A stretch of DNA of 12,222 nt from Bacillota bacterium (GCA_030705745.1 JAUZPT010000051.1:1-12222); one strand, 5' to 3'. Numbered from the stretch's first letter, positions 1 through 6,023 are shown. Notes: generated by a model not told the origin, from the letters alone. Numbers and translations are program-made.

Positions 1-488
1 ACGGAGCGGGTAATGGCATTGAATTCCTCGAACACCGTATACGTCAATATCACCTTCAATTCGATCAACTTGTCTTCAAGAATAATTTCTAGCGTGACGG
101 CTTCATCCTCTTCCTCTACATAAGTAGACGGCAAGCCTGCCAATTTCTTTTTCCCTTTAAAAATAAGATGCGTTTTGTAACGGAAATCAGTGATTGTCGT
201 GCCGTTTTTCAATTGAATCTGGTAGGCAGGTGCACGGAAATCCGTATTTCCATAGGCAGGATACTCCTGGGGCAATGTATCCAATGAAAATGTCCGGTCA
301 GATATGTCTGGATTTGGCGAAAAACTTCGATAAACGAATGATAACACGTTTCCTTCGTCATAATGGAGAACTCTCTTTCCCCAATAAAGATGCGCCAAAT
401 ATCCCTCTCTTACAATTTGCATTACATAGCTTGTGCCCCTCGCTTTCAGATGAAAAATCTGGCGCTTTGCATCAAAATGGATTCCCAT
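1..488 (-). CDS. Alpha-galactosidase, GH36 family, N-terminal part (runs off left edge)
   Basis: The reverse strand encodes 162 residues from an ATG at 488 with no stop before the window edge. The protein begins MGIHFDAKRQIFHLKARGTS and continues with YVMQIVREGYLAHLYWGKRV, then PQEYPAYGNTDFRAPAYQI. These match my knowledge of the N-terminal beta-sandwich of bacterial GH36 alpha-galactosidases, which hydrolyse terminal alpha-1,6-galactose from melibiose and raffinose-type sugars. Full-length family members are about 730 residues, so only the first fifth is here and the catalytic aspartates lie outside the window. No signal peptide is seen, so a cytoplasmic enzyme is expected. The start is supported by GAGGAGG six bases upstream. 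The terminator at 542-572 separates it from the upstream gene, so it needs its own promoter between about 490 and 541. I could not identify a convincing one there. Confidence 0.85.
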   Translation of the reverse strand, partial: MGIHFDAKRQIFHLKARGTSYVMQIVREGYLAHLYWGKRVLHYDEGNVLSFVYRSFSPNPDISDRTFSLDTLPQEYPAYGNTDFRAPAYQIQLKNGTTITDFRYKTHLIFKGKKKLAGLPSTYVEEEDEAVTLEIILEDKLIELKVILTYTVFEEFNAITRS

Positions 489-541
489 CCCATTCCTCCT
501 CACACAACACTGTCAAATACAATAATGTATGTTCGGAGAAT

Positions 542-572
542 AAAAAAAATGAACCAGTGCTGGTTCATTTTT
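542..572 (-). terminator. Intrinsic terminator of the secreted-protein gene
   Basis: A perfect stem (AATGAACCAG / CTGGTTCATT, 548-557 with 60-69 offset on the second arm) closes a two-base loop. On the reverse strand it is followed by a run of eight T. It lies 23 bases after the stop codon at 595. The other side also carries TTTTT, so it may work in both directions. Confidence 0.85.
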
Positions 573-594
573 AGTGCGCTATGACACGAATGGA

Positions 595-1071
595 TCACGG
601 AATATACTGTTCGGTAATTTTTGTGACGACGCCGCCTTTGACCTCAATGTGAAAAGGAATACCTTTTTGTTGATTGCGTTTTTTTAGAAAGTTCAAAAAC
701 TGAGTTTTTGTCACTTTCTCATTCCACTTGATCGTATCAGTCCTCGTTTGCAGTACATATTGAGCCGAATTGGAAATGGTAAACGTTCGGATTTTTTTAT
801 TTATATTTCGAATATAATACCCATCAGGTGCGTACGGCATTTCCTTTCCACACTTGCAATCCTTTACAAACTCACGATCAGCATCTTTTCCAAAATACCA
901 CTGTATATAATCAAAGCTGCCTGTCATTTTCCCTTTGTTGAACTTTATCGCTGTAATATAGGCAGTCGCTTTTTCCGTTACAGGCTTGGTTGTTTTCGCT
1001 TCTGACACCGTTACAAATCCAAACAGTGCCACCGCTACAAAAAATATAGAAAGTGCTTTTTTCAGCATCAT
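595..1071 (-). CDS. Small secreted protein of unknown function
   Basis: A 158-residue protein with a clear Sec signal peptide: MMLKK, a hydrophobic core ALSIFFVAVALFGFV, and a likely signal-peptidase I site after VSEA near residue 25. The mature part is about 133 residues. It has a possible metal- or disulfide-forming pair C72/C74 in DCKCGKE, then GYYIRNINKKIRTF (residues 84-97) and a C-terminal GIPFHIEVKGGVVTKITEQY. I recall similar small exported Bacillus proteins with the YIRN..KK.RT and WIEVKDGKV..ITEQY patterns, but I know no assigned function. Translation starts at ATG ATG (1071/1068), preceded by AAAGGATG. The gene has a promoter-like pair at 1103-1131 and its own terminator, so it should be a single-gene unit. 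It could be a cell-wall-associated or stress-related exported protein, but no catalytic motif is visible. Confidence 0.75.
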   Translation of the reverse strand: MMLKKALSIFFVAVALFGFVTVSEAKTTKPVTEKATAYITAIKFNKGKMTGSFDYIQWYFGKDADREFVKDCKCGKEMPYAPDGYYIRNINKKIRTFTISNSAQYVLQTRTDTIKWNEKVTKTQFLNFLKKRNQQKGIPFHIEVKGGVVTKITEQYIP

Positions 1072-1102
1072 ATGTTCATCCTTTCATTCTTACACTAAAA
1101 TA

Positions 1103-1131
1103 TACATATTACAATATACATCCAATGTCAA
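1103..1131 (-). promoter_or_regulatory. Candidate sigma-A promoter of the secreted-protein gene
   Basis: On the reverse strand there is a perfect -35 TTGACA (1126-1131), a 17-base spacer, and a weak -10 TATGTA (1103-1108) about 32 bases before the start codon. The AT-rich block offers other possible -10 hexamers, so only the -35 is firm. Confidence 0.4.
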
Positions 1132-1354
1132 AAATATAACAGTAAATTCTTTTGCAAATTAACTTTTTTTATTCGACAATACTTCCTTTACCCCAATTTG
1201 TTAAAATTAGTACTCAGTACGAATATATTTATACAATTTTTTTCATTTTTAAGAACCTTACCATCACATATAAGACGTATTCATGCACTCAATCGTTTCA
1301 ATCTAAACGAATTTTTTTCAGGGTAGAGCCCTTTTAATATCCGGCACTTCAGCT

Positions 1355-1395
1355 AAAAAAAAAATCACCCTGCAGCACTTCTGCTGTAGGGTGAT
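1355..1395 (-). terminator. Intrinsic terminator of the nuclease gene
   Basis: The stem has arms ATCACCCTGCAGCA and TGCTGTAGGGTGAT, with one G-T pair and a CTTC loop. On the reverse strand it is followed by an unbroken run of about ten T (1355-1364). It starts nine bases after the nuclease stop codon. Confidence 0.92.
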
Positions 1396-1403
1396 CTAAA
1401 TTA

Positions 1404-2060
1404 TTACTTTTCGCATGCGAAATTATCTTTATCACGATCCAACTTCGCTTGATATGCCGGATGGCCTTTTGGAACTCCATTAGGATATTTCATTCGCAAT
1501 TCGGTACAGTTCTTAAAAAATTCCGCTTTACCACTCGAAGTAGATGTATCGGTAGCTACAATGTGAGATGTTTTTGTGGTAGCTACTTTTCCCTTCCATA
1601 AACCAACTTTGTTTTTCTGCGCTTTTACTTGCAATATTTTTAATTCATTTTCGTACGAGTATGTTCCATAATCATAAAATTGTTTTACAAAGCCTTTAGT
1701 GATGAGGTCTTTCTGAAGTAGTCTTCCGTTCACCCAAACCCATGCTAACGTGCGATTGTATTTGTCTTTCAGATGCCCGTCGAATTGCAATTGAATCGTT
1801 TTAGCACTTTTTAAAGCATTGCATGTGTAAATCGAAGCTTCTTTTCCGAACGGTTCAATTCGATTTGTCGATTCAGGAGTGTCGATGTATAAAAATCTAG
1901 TTTTTCCTACCTTTGAAAACCAAGCCGTATCCCCATCTACACACTTTGTTAACTTAACCGTAAATCTAGCACCAGCTTGTGCAGCTGCTTTATGGCTCGT
2001 TTGAAAAAACGACGATAAACCAATCAAGCTGATTACAAAAATAATCATTAATTTCTTCAA
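1404..2060 (-). CDS. Secreted thermonuclease (SNase fold) with C-terminal excalibur domain
   Basis: A 218-residue exported nuclease that should cut extracellular DNA and RNA in a calcium-dependent way. Residues 1-28 are a signal peptide (MKKLMIIFVISLIGLSSFF, cut near AAA-Q). The SNase domain covers about 32-156. VDGDT gives the metal ligand D44. TRFLYIDTPES gives R55, D60, T61 and E63. DKYNR gives R103. These match D21, R35, D40, T41, E43 and R87 of Staphylococcus nuclease, so the active site is complete. A threonine/serine-rich linker (about 160-176) leads to an excalibur domain (181-217) with the calcium-loop-like DRDKDNFACE, where N213 replaces the usual glycine. The start is TTG at 2060: AAGGGG lies nine bases upstream, and the next ATG would cut into the signal peptide. 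The closest described relatives I know are the YncB-type Bacillus nucleases. It is a single-gene unit with its own terminator. Confidence 0.92.
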   Translation of the reverse strand: MKKLMIIFVISLIGLSSFFQTSHKAAAQAGARFTVKLTKCVDGDTAWFSKVGKTRFLYIDTPESTNRIEPFGKEASIYTCNALKSAKTIQLQFDGHLKDKYNRTLAWVWVNGRLLQKDLITKGFVKQFYDYGTYSYENELKILQVKAQKNKVGLWKGKVATTKTSHIVATDTSTSSGKAEFFKNCTELRMKYPNGVPKGHPAYQAKLDRDKDNFACEK

Positions 2061-2110
2061 AACTTTATTCCCCTTTTCATGTCAGACGATTTAAACATAG
2101 TGTTACTCCT

Positions 2111-2139
2111 ATAATGTAACAAACAATAAACAAAGTAAA
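2111..2139 (-). promoter_or_regulatory. Candidate promoter of the nuclease gene
   Basis: The reverse strand reads TTTACT (2134-2139), 17 bases, CATTAT (2111-2116), each hexamer matching the sigma-A consensus at four positions. The gap to the TTG start is about 50 bases. It is a weak match in an AT-rich region. Confidence 0.3.
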
Positions 2140-2184
2140 CAAGATGACAATAGTGCTAAAAAACGATCGTTTATTTTTTACGAC

Positions 2185-2217
2185 AAAAAAAACCACAGAG
2201 TGTAGTTCACTCTATGG
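2185..2217 (-). terminator. Intrinsic terminator of the lipoprotein gene
   Basis: On the reverse strand the arms CCATAGAGTG and CACTCTGTGG pair fully (one T-G pair) around a five-base loop, followed by eight T. It lies 34 bases past the stop codon at 2251. Confidence 0.88.
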
Positions 2218-2250
2218 CGAGAATGCTCAACTTATTAAAATTGGGTTTTA

Positions 2251-2838
2251 CTATTTCTGTTCTTGTTGAAAAATTGCGGAAGTTTCACTCAGACCTGTCA
2301 TCATATTCATCAAATGCTCAATCGCATTAGAGTAGTCGTCCTCTTTTTTGGACTGTAAAAATGTCTCCATGGACTTTTGGGCTGAAAGCAGTTCTGAGGT
2401 TGTTGATGCGAATTTTTGCAAAGTTTTAACGTATGTAACCGGCACCCCTAAGCCTAAATCAGCCATTTTCGTATCTACACATTTTGTCGCTTCCTTTGAT
2501 TTAGCAATGCCATCTTTTACAATTTGATAATCATACGTAGTTTTATCCCCGTCCACCTTTGCGGATTGACTAAAAAGGTCATTGGTTTGGGTGAATAACG
2601 GCGAACAAGTGGCTAAACCATTGGCAAAACGAGTATCGCCGTCCGATGCATTAGCGACTGCAGTATTGTTCCCTGAATTGGATTTATCAGTGGAAGACCC
2701 TTCTTGTTTCGTATTAGCGGATTGAGTTTGTTCTGACTTCGTAGATTCTTTTTTCTCTTTTACAGCCGTTTTTGCCGAACATCCAAAAAGAAGTGATCCT
2801 GCTAACATAATAACGGCCCAATGTTTCATAGTTTTCAA
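2251..2838 (-). CDS. Membrane-anchored lipoprotein of unknown function
   Basis: A 195-residue lipoprotein. Its signal peptide ends in the lipobox LLFGC with the lipidated cysteine at C20. Residues 22-66 form a low-complexity, charged linker rich in K, E, S, T, N and Q, typical of a spacer through the cell wall. The remaining part (67-195) looks mostly helical and has two cysteines, C78 (LATCSPLF) and C120 (ATKCVDTK), that could pair. I do not recognise the family and see no catalytic motif. The start is TTG at 2838, with AAAGGAG about eleven bases upstream. The alternative ATG three codons later would be 20 bases from that site, which is too far. It has its own terminator. It could be a surface protein of unknown binding role or a sporulation/germination lipoprotein, but nothing in the sequence decides this. 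Confidence 0.82.
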   Translation of the reverse strand: MKTMKHWAVIMLAGSLLFGCSAKTAVKEKKESTKSEQTQSANTKQEGSSTDKSNSGNNTAVANASDGDTRFANGLATCSPLFTQTNDLFSQSAKVDGDKTTYDYQIVKDGIAKSKEATKCVDTKMADLGLGVPVTYVKTLQKFASTTSELLSAQKSMETFLQSKKEDDYSNAIEHLMNMMTGLSETSAIFQQEQK

Positions 2839-2940
2839 AACTGCTCGATCTCCTTTAATCTGAAAATTTTATAAATTCACTATATCATATGTTACGTATT
2901 AGAGAAAGATATTCTAGTATATTTACTCACCTCAAAGAAC

Positions 2941-2970
2941 AAAAAAAAACACCTTTCTACAGAAAGGGGC
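2941..2970 (-). terminator. Intrinsic terminator of the PAS-STAS gene
   Basis: On the reverse strand CCTTTC-TGTA-GAAAGG forms a six-pair stem with a tetraloop, extended by an outer C-G pair after one mismatch. It is followed by nine T (2941-2949). It begins about nine bases after the stop codon. Confidence 0.85.
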
Positions 2971-2978
2971 TTCAATAA

Positions 2979-3761
2979 TTATCTCACACGTGCCAATTGC
3001 TTTAATGCTTGCTGTACATCCGCCAATGAATGGATCGAATTAATATTAGGGCATGTTGCCACAGCTGACCTGGCAAGTTCAGGACGAATGCCTGTACAGA
3101 TAGGCATGATTCCAAGCAATTTCATGATTGAATTGATTTTATATAAAAAATCGATGACTACACTATCAAAATGATAAATACCGGAAAAATCCAAAATTAA
3201 CGTCTCGAGCTTTAATTTCTGGACTTTTTGTGGAATGATTTCCAATAGATGTTTTGCACGATCTTCATCCATGGCTCCGACGAGAGGCAACACACAAATT
3301 CCCTCTGATACGGGTACAATCGGCGATGAAATTTCATTTATCATAACTTTAAGGTTTTTTTCCGCTTCCTTGCGCGAAGTGATATCGCGTAAAATCGATT
3401 GAACTGCTTTTTTCTCGCCAAACTTCACAGGGTGACAATATAATTCCACTTCCACAAGTGACCCATCCATTTTATACACAGCTGTTTCAAGCAATTCACC
3501 AATTTTTCCTTCTTCGACCGCTTTTCGAACTCTTTCTATTATAAACGGACGAATTTTATCCGGGAATATATCGGTGACTGTCGCACCGATTAAGTCTTTC
3601 TTTTCCCCTTTCAGGAACTCAGCCCCGGACTGATTAATGTATAGAACTTTATTATCAGAATGGATGATGGTTGTCTCAAAAGAGTATTCAACAATCTGCC
3701 TGTACATTTCTTCTTTCTCAGTGATCGTAAGATTTAATTCGAATGGCACACGCTCCACCAT
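2979..3761 (-). CDS. PAS-STAS protein, RsbR-like stressosome paralogue
   Basis: 260 residues from the chosen start. Residues about 18-130 are a PAS sensor domain (YINQSGAEFLKG, DLIGATVTDIFPD, MDGSLVEVELYCHPVKFGEKK, ILRDITSRKEAE). There is no NCRFLQ flavin-cysteine motif, so it is not a YtvA-type LOV blue-light sensor. Residues about 144-255 are a STAS domain of the RsbR type: SPIVPV, ICVLPLVGAMDEDRAK, LETLILDFSGIYHFDS, and the RsbR signature GIRPELA (224-230). RsbR proteins form the stressosome with RsbS and the RsbT kinase and control sigma B. No rsbS or rsbT lies nearby, as is usual for scattered RsbR paralogues. The positions that match B. subtilis RsbRA T171 and T205 appear to be S200 and S232. 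I start at ATG 3761: AAAGGAG is five to six bases upstream, while the in-frame GTG at 3767 abuts that site. A sigma-B-like promoter lies at 3815-3840. Confidence 0.87.
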   Translation of the reverse strand: MVERVPFELNLTITEKEEMYRQIVEYSFETTIIHSDNKVLYINQSGAEFLKGEKKDLIGATVTDIFPDKIRPFIIERVRKAVEEGKIGELLETAVYKMDGSLVEVELYCHPVKFGEKKAVQSILRDITSRKEAEKNLKVMINEISSPIVPVSEGICVLPLVGAMDEDRAKHLLEIIPQKVQKLKLETLILDFSGIYHFDSVVIDFLYKINSIMKLLGIMPICTGIRPELARSAVATCPNINSIHSLADVQQALKQLARVR

Positions 3762-3814
3762 ACCCACTCCTTTATGTTGCCAAATTTCTTTAATTCAGAA
3801 CACCACTTTTTCTA

Positions 3815-3840
3815 CTACCCGCCTTTTTACACATATAAAC
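3815..3840 (-). promoter_or_regulatory. Candidate sigma-B-type promoter of the PAS-STAS gene
   Basis: The reverse strand reads GTTTAT (3835-3840), a 14-base spacer, GGGTAG (3815-3820). The B. subtilis sigma-B consensus as I know it is GTTTAA, 12-15 bases, GGGTAT, so each hexamer matches at five of six and the spacing is right. It would give a leader of about 47 bases. The match fits the RsbR-like product and suggests feedback control. Confidence 0.55.
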
Positions 3841-3896
3841 CTAATGAAGGAACTCTTTTGAAAATTTTTTTTAGCGTATGGGTTTCTTGCCTATTG

Positions 3897-3932
3897 AAAA
3901 AAGGTGAGACCTCATTAAACACTGAGTCCCAC
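3897..3932 (-). terminator. Intrinsic terminator of the nitrilase-family gene
   Basis: On the reverse strand GTGGGACTCA pairs with TGAGGTCTCAC (one G-T pair, one bulged G) around a nine-base loop, followed by CCTTTTTTC. It lies about 41 bases after the stop codon. Confidence 0.82.
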
Positions 3933-3973
3933 CCACTTTCTAATCGTCTCTCTTTCCCTAATTAGAGCATTTG

Positions 3974-4837
3974 TTATTTTGTTTCCCAATCGCGATAAAT
4001 ATCGATTCGACGGTCACGCCAAGTCGTAACAGAACCGCTTTCACGGACTTTATATAAGAGTTCCAGATTAAGGTCAGCAGTGACAATCATATCCTGGTTA
4101 ATTTCACCTTCCACCAATATTCCTTTCGGTGGGAATGGCACATCATTTGGCGTAATAACTGCTGCCTGGCCGAAATTTCCGCGCATAAAATCCACCGTTG
4201 GAAGTGACCCTACAGTGCCAGTTGTAACGACATATACCTGATTTTCGATTGCTCTTGCGTGGCTTGTATAACGTACACGATGAAAGCCATGGCGGTCATC
4301 GGTGCAGGATGGACAGAAAATTACATCAGCACCCTTCGCCTTTGCCATCCGGACAATTTCAGGAAATTCAATGTCGTAACAAGTTAACATGGCAATGGTT
4401 CCTTTATCTGTCTCGAAAACCTGCAAATCATCGCCTGGGCTCATATTCCATTCGTTGACTTCCGTTGGCGTAATATGAAGCTTGGATTGTTCTGCAATCC
4501 TACCATCCGGATAAAATAAATGAGCAACATTATATAGTCGATCGCCTTTACGAAGGACATGCGTTCCACCAATGATATGCATCTTCGTTTTTTTGGCAAG
4601 ATCACTAAATAATGAGCGGTATTGTTCCGTAAAATCAGGCAATTGCTCAATTGTTAATGCCTCACCCTTTTCATTGCCGATAGACATCAGCTGCGTGGTA
4701 AAAAATTCGGGGAATATGATAAAATCCGATAAAAATTCTTCAGCCATTTTAATATAATGCTCCACCTGGCTGGCAAATTCCTCAAAAGATTGTATGGTAT
4801 GAAGATGATATTGTACCGCAGACACCCGTAGTTGCAT
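3974..4837 (-). CDS. Carbon-nitrogen hydrolase (nitrilase superfamily, YhcX C-terminal-domain type)
   Basis: A 287-residue cytoplasmic hydrolase of the nitrilase superfamily, which cleaves C-N bonds of amides or nitriles through a cysteine. The catalytic triad is visible: E44 in IIFPEFF, K119 in SKLHITPTE, and C153 in LTCYDIEFPE. Length is normal for the single domain. The sequence is closest in my memory to the nitrilase half of B. subtilis YhcX, where an N-terminal GNAT acetyltransferase is fused to this domain. Here the gene stands alone, and no acetyltransferase adjoins it. The substrate is not known. The start ATG at 4837 is preceded by AGAGGGG with normal spacing. It has a promoter-like pair at 4904-4932, an unusual terminator-like hairpin in its leader, and its own terminator, so it is a single-gene unit. 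The next gene upstream (the dehydrogenase) is divergent. Confidence 0.9.
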   Translation of the reverse strand: MQLRVSAVQYHLHTIQSFEEFASQVEHYIKMAEEFLSDFIIFPEFFTTQLMSIGNEKGEALTIEQLPDFTEQYRSLFSDLAKKTKMHIIGGTHVLRKGDRLYNVAHLFYPDGRIAEQSKLHITPTEVNEWNMSPGDDLQVFETDKGTIAMLTCYDIEFPEIVRMAKAKGADVIFCPSCTDDRHGFHRVRYTSHARAIENQVYVVTTGTVGSLPTVDFMRGNFGQAAVITPNDVPFPPKGILVEGEINQDMIVTADLNLELLYKVRESGSVTTWRDRRIDIYRDWETK

Positions 4838-4852
4838 AAAATCCCCTCTTTC

Positions 4853-4885
4853 AAAAAAAAATGAAAAGCATTCATCAAATGCTTT
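4853..4885 (-). terminator. Terminator-like hairpin in the leader of the nitrilase-family gene
   Basis: On the reverse strand AAAGCATT (4878-4885) pairs with AATGCTTT (4865-4872) around a five-base loop. It is followed by TTTTCA and nine T (4853-4861). It lies between the promoter and the ribosome binding site of the gene it precedes, so it could attenuate that gene. The stem has only two G-C pairs, so its strength is doubtful. Confidence 0.45.
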
Positions 4886-4903
4886 CTCGTACTTTATACT
4901 GTT

Positions 4904-4932
4904 ATTATTCGTTAAAAATCCATAATTAACAA
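4904..4932 (-). promoter_or_regulatory. Candidate sigma-A promoter of the nitrilase-family gene
   Basis: The reverse strand reads TTGTTA (4927-4932), exactly 17 bases, AATAAT (4904-4909). Matches are four and five of six. The predicted leader is about 60 bases and includes the hairpin at 4853-4885. Confidence 0.45.
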
Positions 4933-4946
4933 GTATACACTTTCGA

Positions 4947-4976
4947 GTAACATAGTATCAAAAACGATACTATAAA
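4947..4976 (+). promoter_or_regulatory. Inverted repeat inside a possible rightward promoter
   Basis: ATAGTATC (4952-4959) and GATACTAT (4966-4973) are perfect inverted arms six bases apart. They fill the 18-base spacer between GTAACA (4947-4952) and TATAAA (4971-4976), a promoter-like pair pointing to the dehydrogenase. An operator in a promoter spacer would fit repression or MerR-style control. The leader to the dehydrogenase would be about 200 bases. Confidence 0.4.
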
Positions 4977-5136
4977 ATATCGCATAGTTTGCTCTTGAAG
5001 GGTTCCTTTTTATAGCGGTCTAAAAAGTTGTCTGTCTTGGAATATACATTTTCCAGGAAGTATTGTAAAGGAATATGAATATTACTCGTTGAGCCAAACT
5101 GTGGCGATCCTTCTGTTCGTAATTATCTCTTCATTT

Positions 5137-5145
5137 TGTTATCAT
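5137..5145 (+). promoter_or_regulatory. Extended -10 promoter of the dehydrogenase gene
   Basis: TGTTATCAT has the extended -10 TG followed by TATCAT (5140-5145), five of six to consensus. The -35 region is poor (TTCGTA at 18 bases). Transcription would start near 5152, giving a leader of about 33 bases. Confidence 0.4.
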
Positions 5146-5184
5146 GTATCATTGAATTCAAAAATAATGTGTAGGAGTGATAGA

Positions 5185-5901
5185 ATGATTTCATTAAAAG
5201 GAAAAAATGCGCTCATCACTGGGGCAGGAAGAGGAATTGGACGTGCTACAGCGATCGCTTTGGCGAAGGAAGGCGTAAACATAGGAATGGTTGGTTTAAC
5301 GATGGCCAATCTCGAAAAAGTTTCAGCTGAACTTGAGCAATACGGCGTTAACGTTTCAGCAGCCGTTGCGGATGTTACCGACCTTGAATCAGTAACCCAT
5401 GCGCTTGAACACATTAAGTCAGATCTTGGACAGGTTGATATATTAATTAATAATGCAGGAACTGCGAAATTCGGTGGTTTTCTAGAGTTGGCCCCTGAGG
5501 AGTGGGAAAACATTATCCGAGTAAATCTGATGGGGGTATACAATGTCACAAGAGCGGTATTGCCAGAAATGATTGAACGAAAATCCGGCGATATTGTGAA
5601 CATTTCTTCATCAGCCGGCCAAAAAGGAGCACCTGTCACAAGTGCTTACAGCGCCTCTAAATTTGCTGTATTAGGGCTTTCGGAATCACTTATGCTAGAA
5701 GTAAGAAAGCACAACATCCGTGTCACCGCGCTTACCCCAAGTACCGTCGTAACTGACCTAGCGTATGATGCAAATCTTATCACCGGCAATCCTGAAAATG
5801 TGATGCATCCCGAAGATTTAGCGGAACTTATTGTAGCTGGGTTAAAACTTAATTCAAGAGTTCTCCTTAAATCTGCAGGATTATGGTCAACAAATCCTTA
5901 A
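5185..5901 (+). CDS. Short-chain dehydrogenase/reductase, FabG-like
   Basis: A 238-residue classical SDR that should use NADP(H) to interconvert a ketone and a hydroxyl group. Seen: the cofactor loop TGAGRGIG (12-19), VADVTD (61-66), NNAG (89-92), N114 in the [15 protein letters not shown] helix, the catalytic serine in NISSSAG (139-145), and Y155-SAS-K159. The [21 protein letters not shown] stretch and the C-terminal AGLWSTNP are typical of the Bacillus proteins annotated as 3-ketoacyl-ACP reductase; I infer that it is not the essential FabG, because no fatty-acid genes adjoin it. The start ATG at 5185 has AGGAG seven bases upstream. An in-frame TTG at 5089 would add a 32-residue hydrophobic stretch with no ribosome binding site and is rejected. 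It is one of only two rightward genes in the window. The true substrate is unknown. Confidence 0.9.
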   Translation: MISLKGKNALITGAGRGIGRATAIALAKEGVNIGMVGLTMANLEKVSAELEQYGVNVSAAVADVTDLESVTHALEHIKSDLGQVDILINNAGTAKFGGFLELAPEEWENIIRVNLMGVYNVTRAVLPEMIERKSGDIVNISSSAGQKGAPVTSAYSASKFAVLGLSESLMLEVRKHNIRVTALTPSTVVTDLAYDANLITGNPENVMHPEDLAELIVAGLKLNSRVLLKSAGLWSTNP

Positions 5902-5936
5902 GAATAGCTCCATAGTATTCGGAACAATAAAGAAAA

Positions 5937-6017
5937 CTCGCCGATTGGCGAGCCTTTAGGCGAAGACAGAGGCGTAGTTGCACTTATGTGTTCAGAATTT
6001 ATGGATATAAATTCTGA
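5937..6017. repeat. Paired-hairpin intergenic element
   Basis: Two perfect hairpins lie 39 bases apart: CTCGCC-GATT-GGCGAG (5937-5952) and an 11-pair stem TCAGAATTTAT-GGAT-ATAAATTCTGA (5992-6017). The segment between reads as unique, moderately GC-rich sequence. Neither hairpin has a good U-run on the plus strand, so they are not clear terminators of the dehydrogenase, although the first might serve. The layout resembles a small dispersed element or a structured RNA; this is inference. Confidence 0.45.
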
Positions 6018-6023
6018 TTAGTT

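Larger units (their letters stand above)
1072..1403. other. 332-base gene-free stretch
   Basis: It holds the promoter of the secreted-protein gene (1103-1131) and the nuclease terminator (1355-1395). Between them lie a 19-base dyad at 1206-1224 (ATTNGTACTNAGTACNAAT) and a weak hairpin TCGTTT/AAACGA (1293-1310) followed by seven T on the plus strand. No coding sequence is convincing; the plus-strand reading frame at 1152-1337 has no ribosome binding site and a composition unlike a protein. The role of the dyad is unknown. Confidence 0.6.
4838..5184. other. 347-base divergent intergenic region, nitrilase / dehydrogenase
   Basis: From left to right it holds the leader hairpin of the nitrilase gene (4853-4885), its promoter (4904-4932), an eight-base inverted repeat inside a possible rightward promoter (4947-4976), about 150 bases in which I see no strong structure or riboswitch, and an extended -10 promoter for the dehydrogenase (5137-5145). 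A short ORF starting at the ATG near 5076 encodes only five residues and is not credible. Confidence 0.6.

Noticed and set aside
194..584. Two overlapping plus-strand reading frames (194-574 and 363-584)
   Set aside because: They lie opposite the alpha-galactosidase start, whose reverse-strand protein matches a known family. They lack ribosome binding sites.
1293..1317. Plus-strand hairpin TCGTTT/AAACGA with seven T as a terminator
   Set aside because: No plus-strand gene precedes it, and the six-pair stem is weak.
3762..3767. GTG 3767 as start of the PAS-STAS protein
   Set aside because: The AAAGGA site directly touches this GTG, leaving no spacing; ATG 3761 is correctly spaced.
4977..5136. 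Riboswitch or T-box in the long upstream region of the dehydrogenase
   Set aside because: I found no conserved riboswitch core, only a five-base repeat (TGGAA/TTCCA), and a nearer promoter explains expression.
5089..5184. Upstream extension of the dehydrogenase from a TTG at 5089
   Set aside because: No ribosome binding site precedes it, the added stretch is not part of the SDR family, and ATG 5185 has AGGAG at ideal distance.
5142..5639. 165-codon reverse-strand frame opposite the dehydrogenase
   Set aside because: The plus strand carries all SDR motifs. The antisense frame is a codon-bias shadow.
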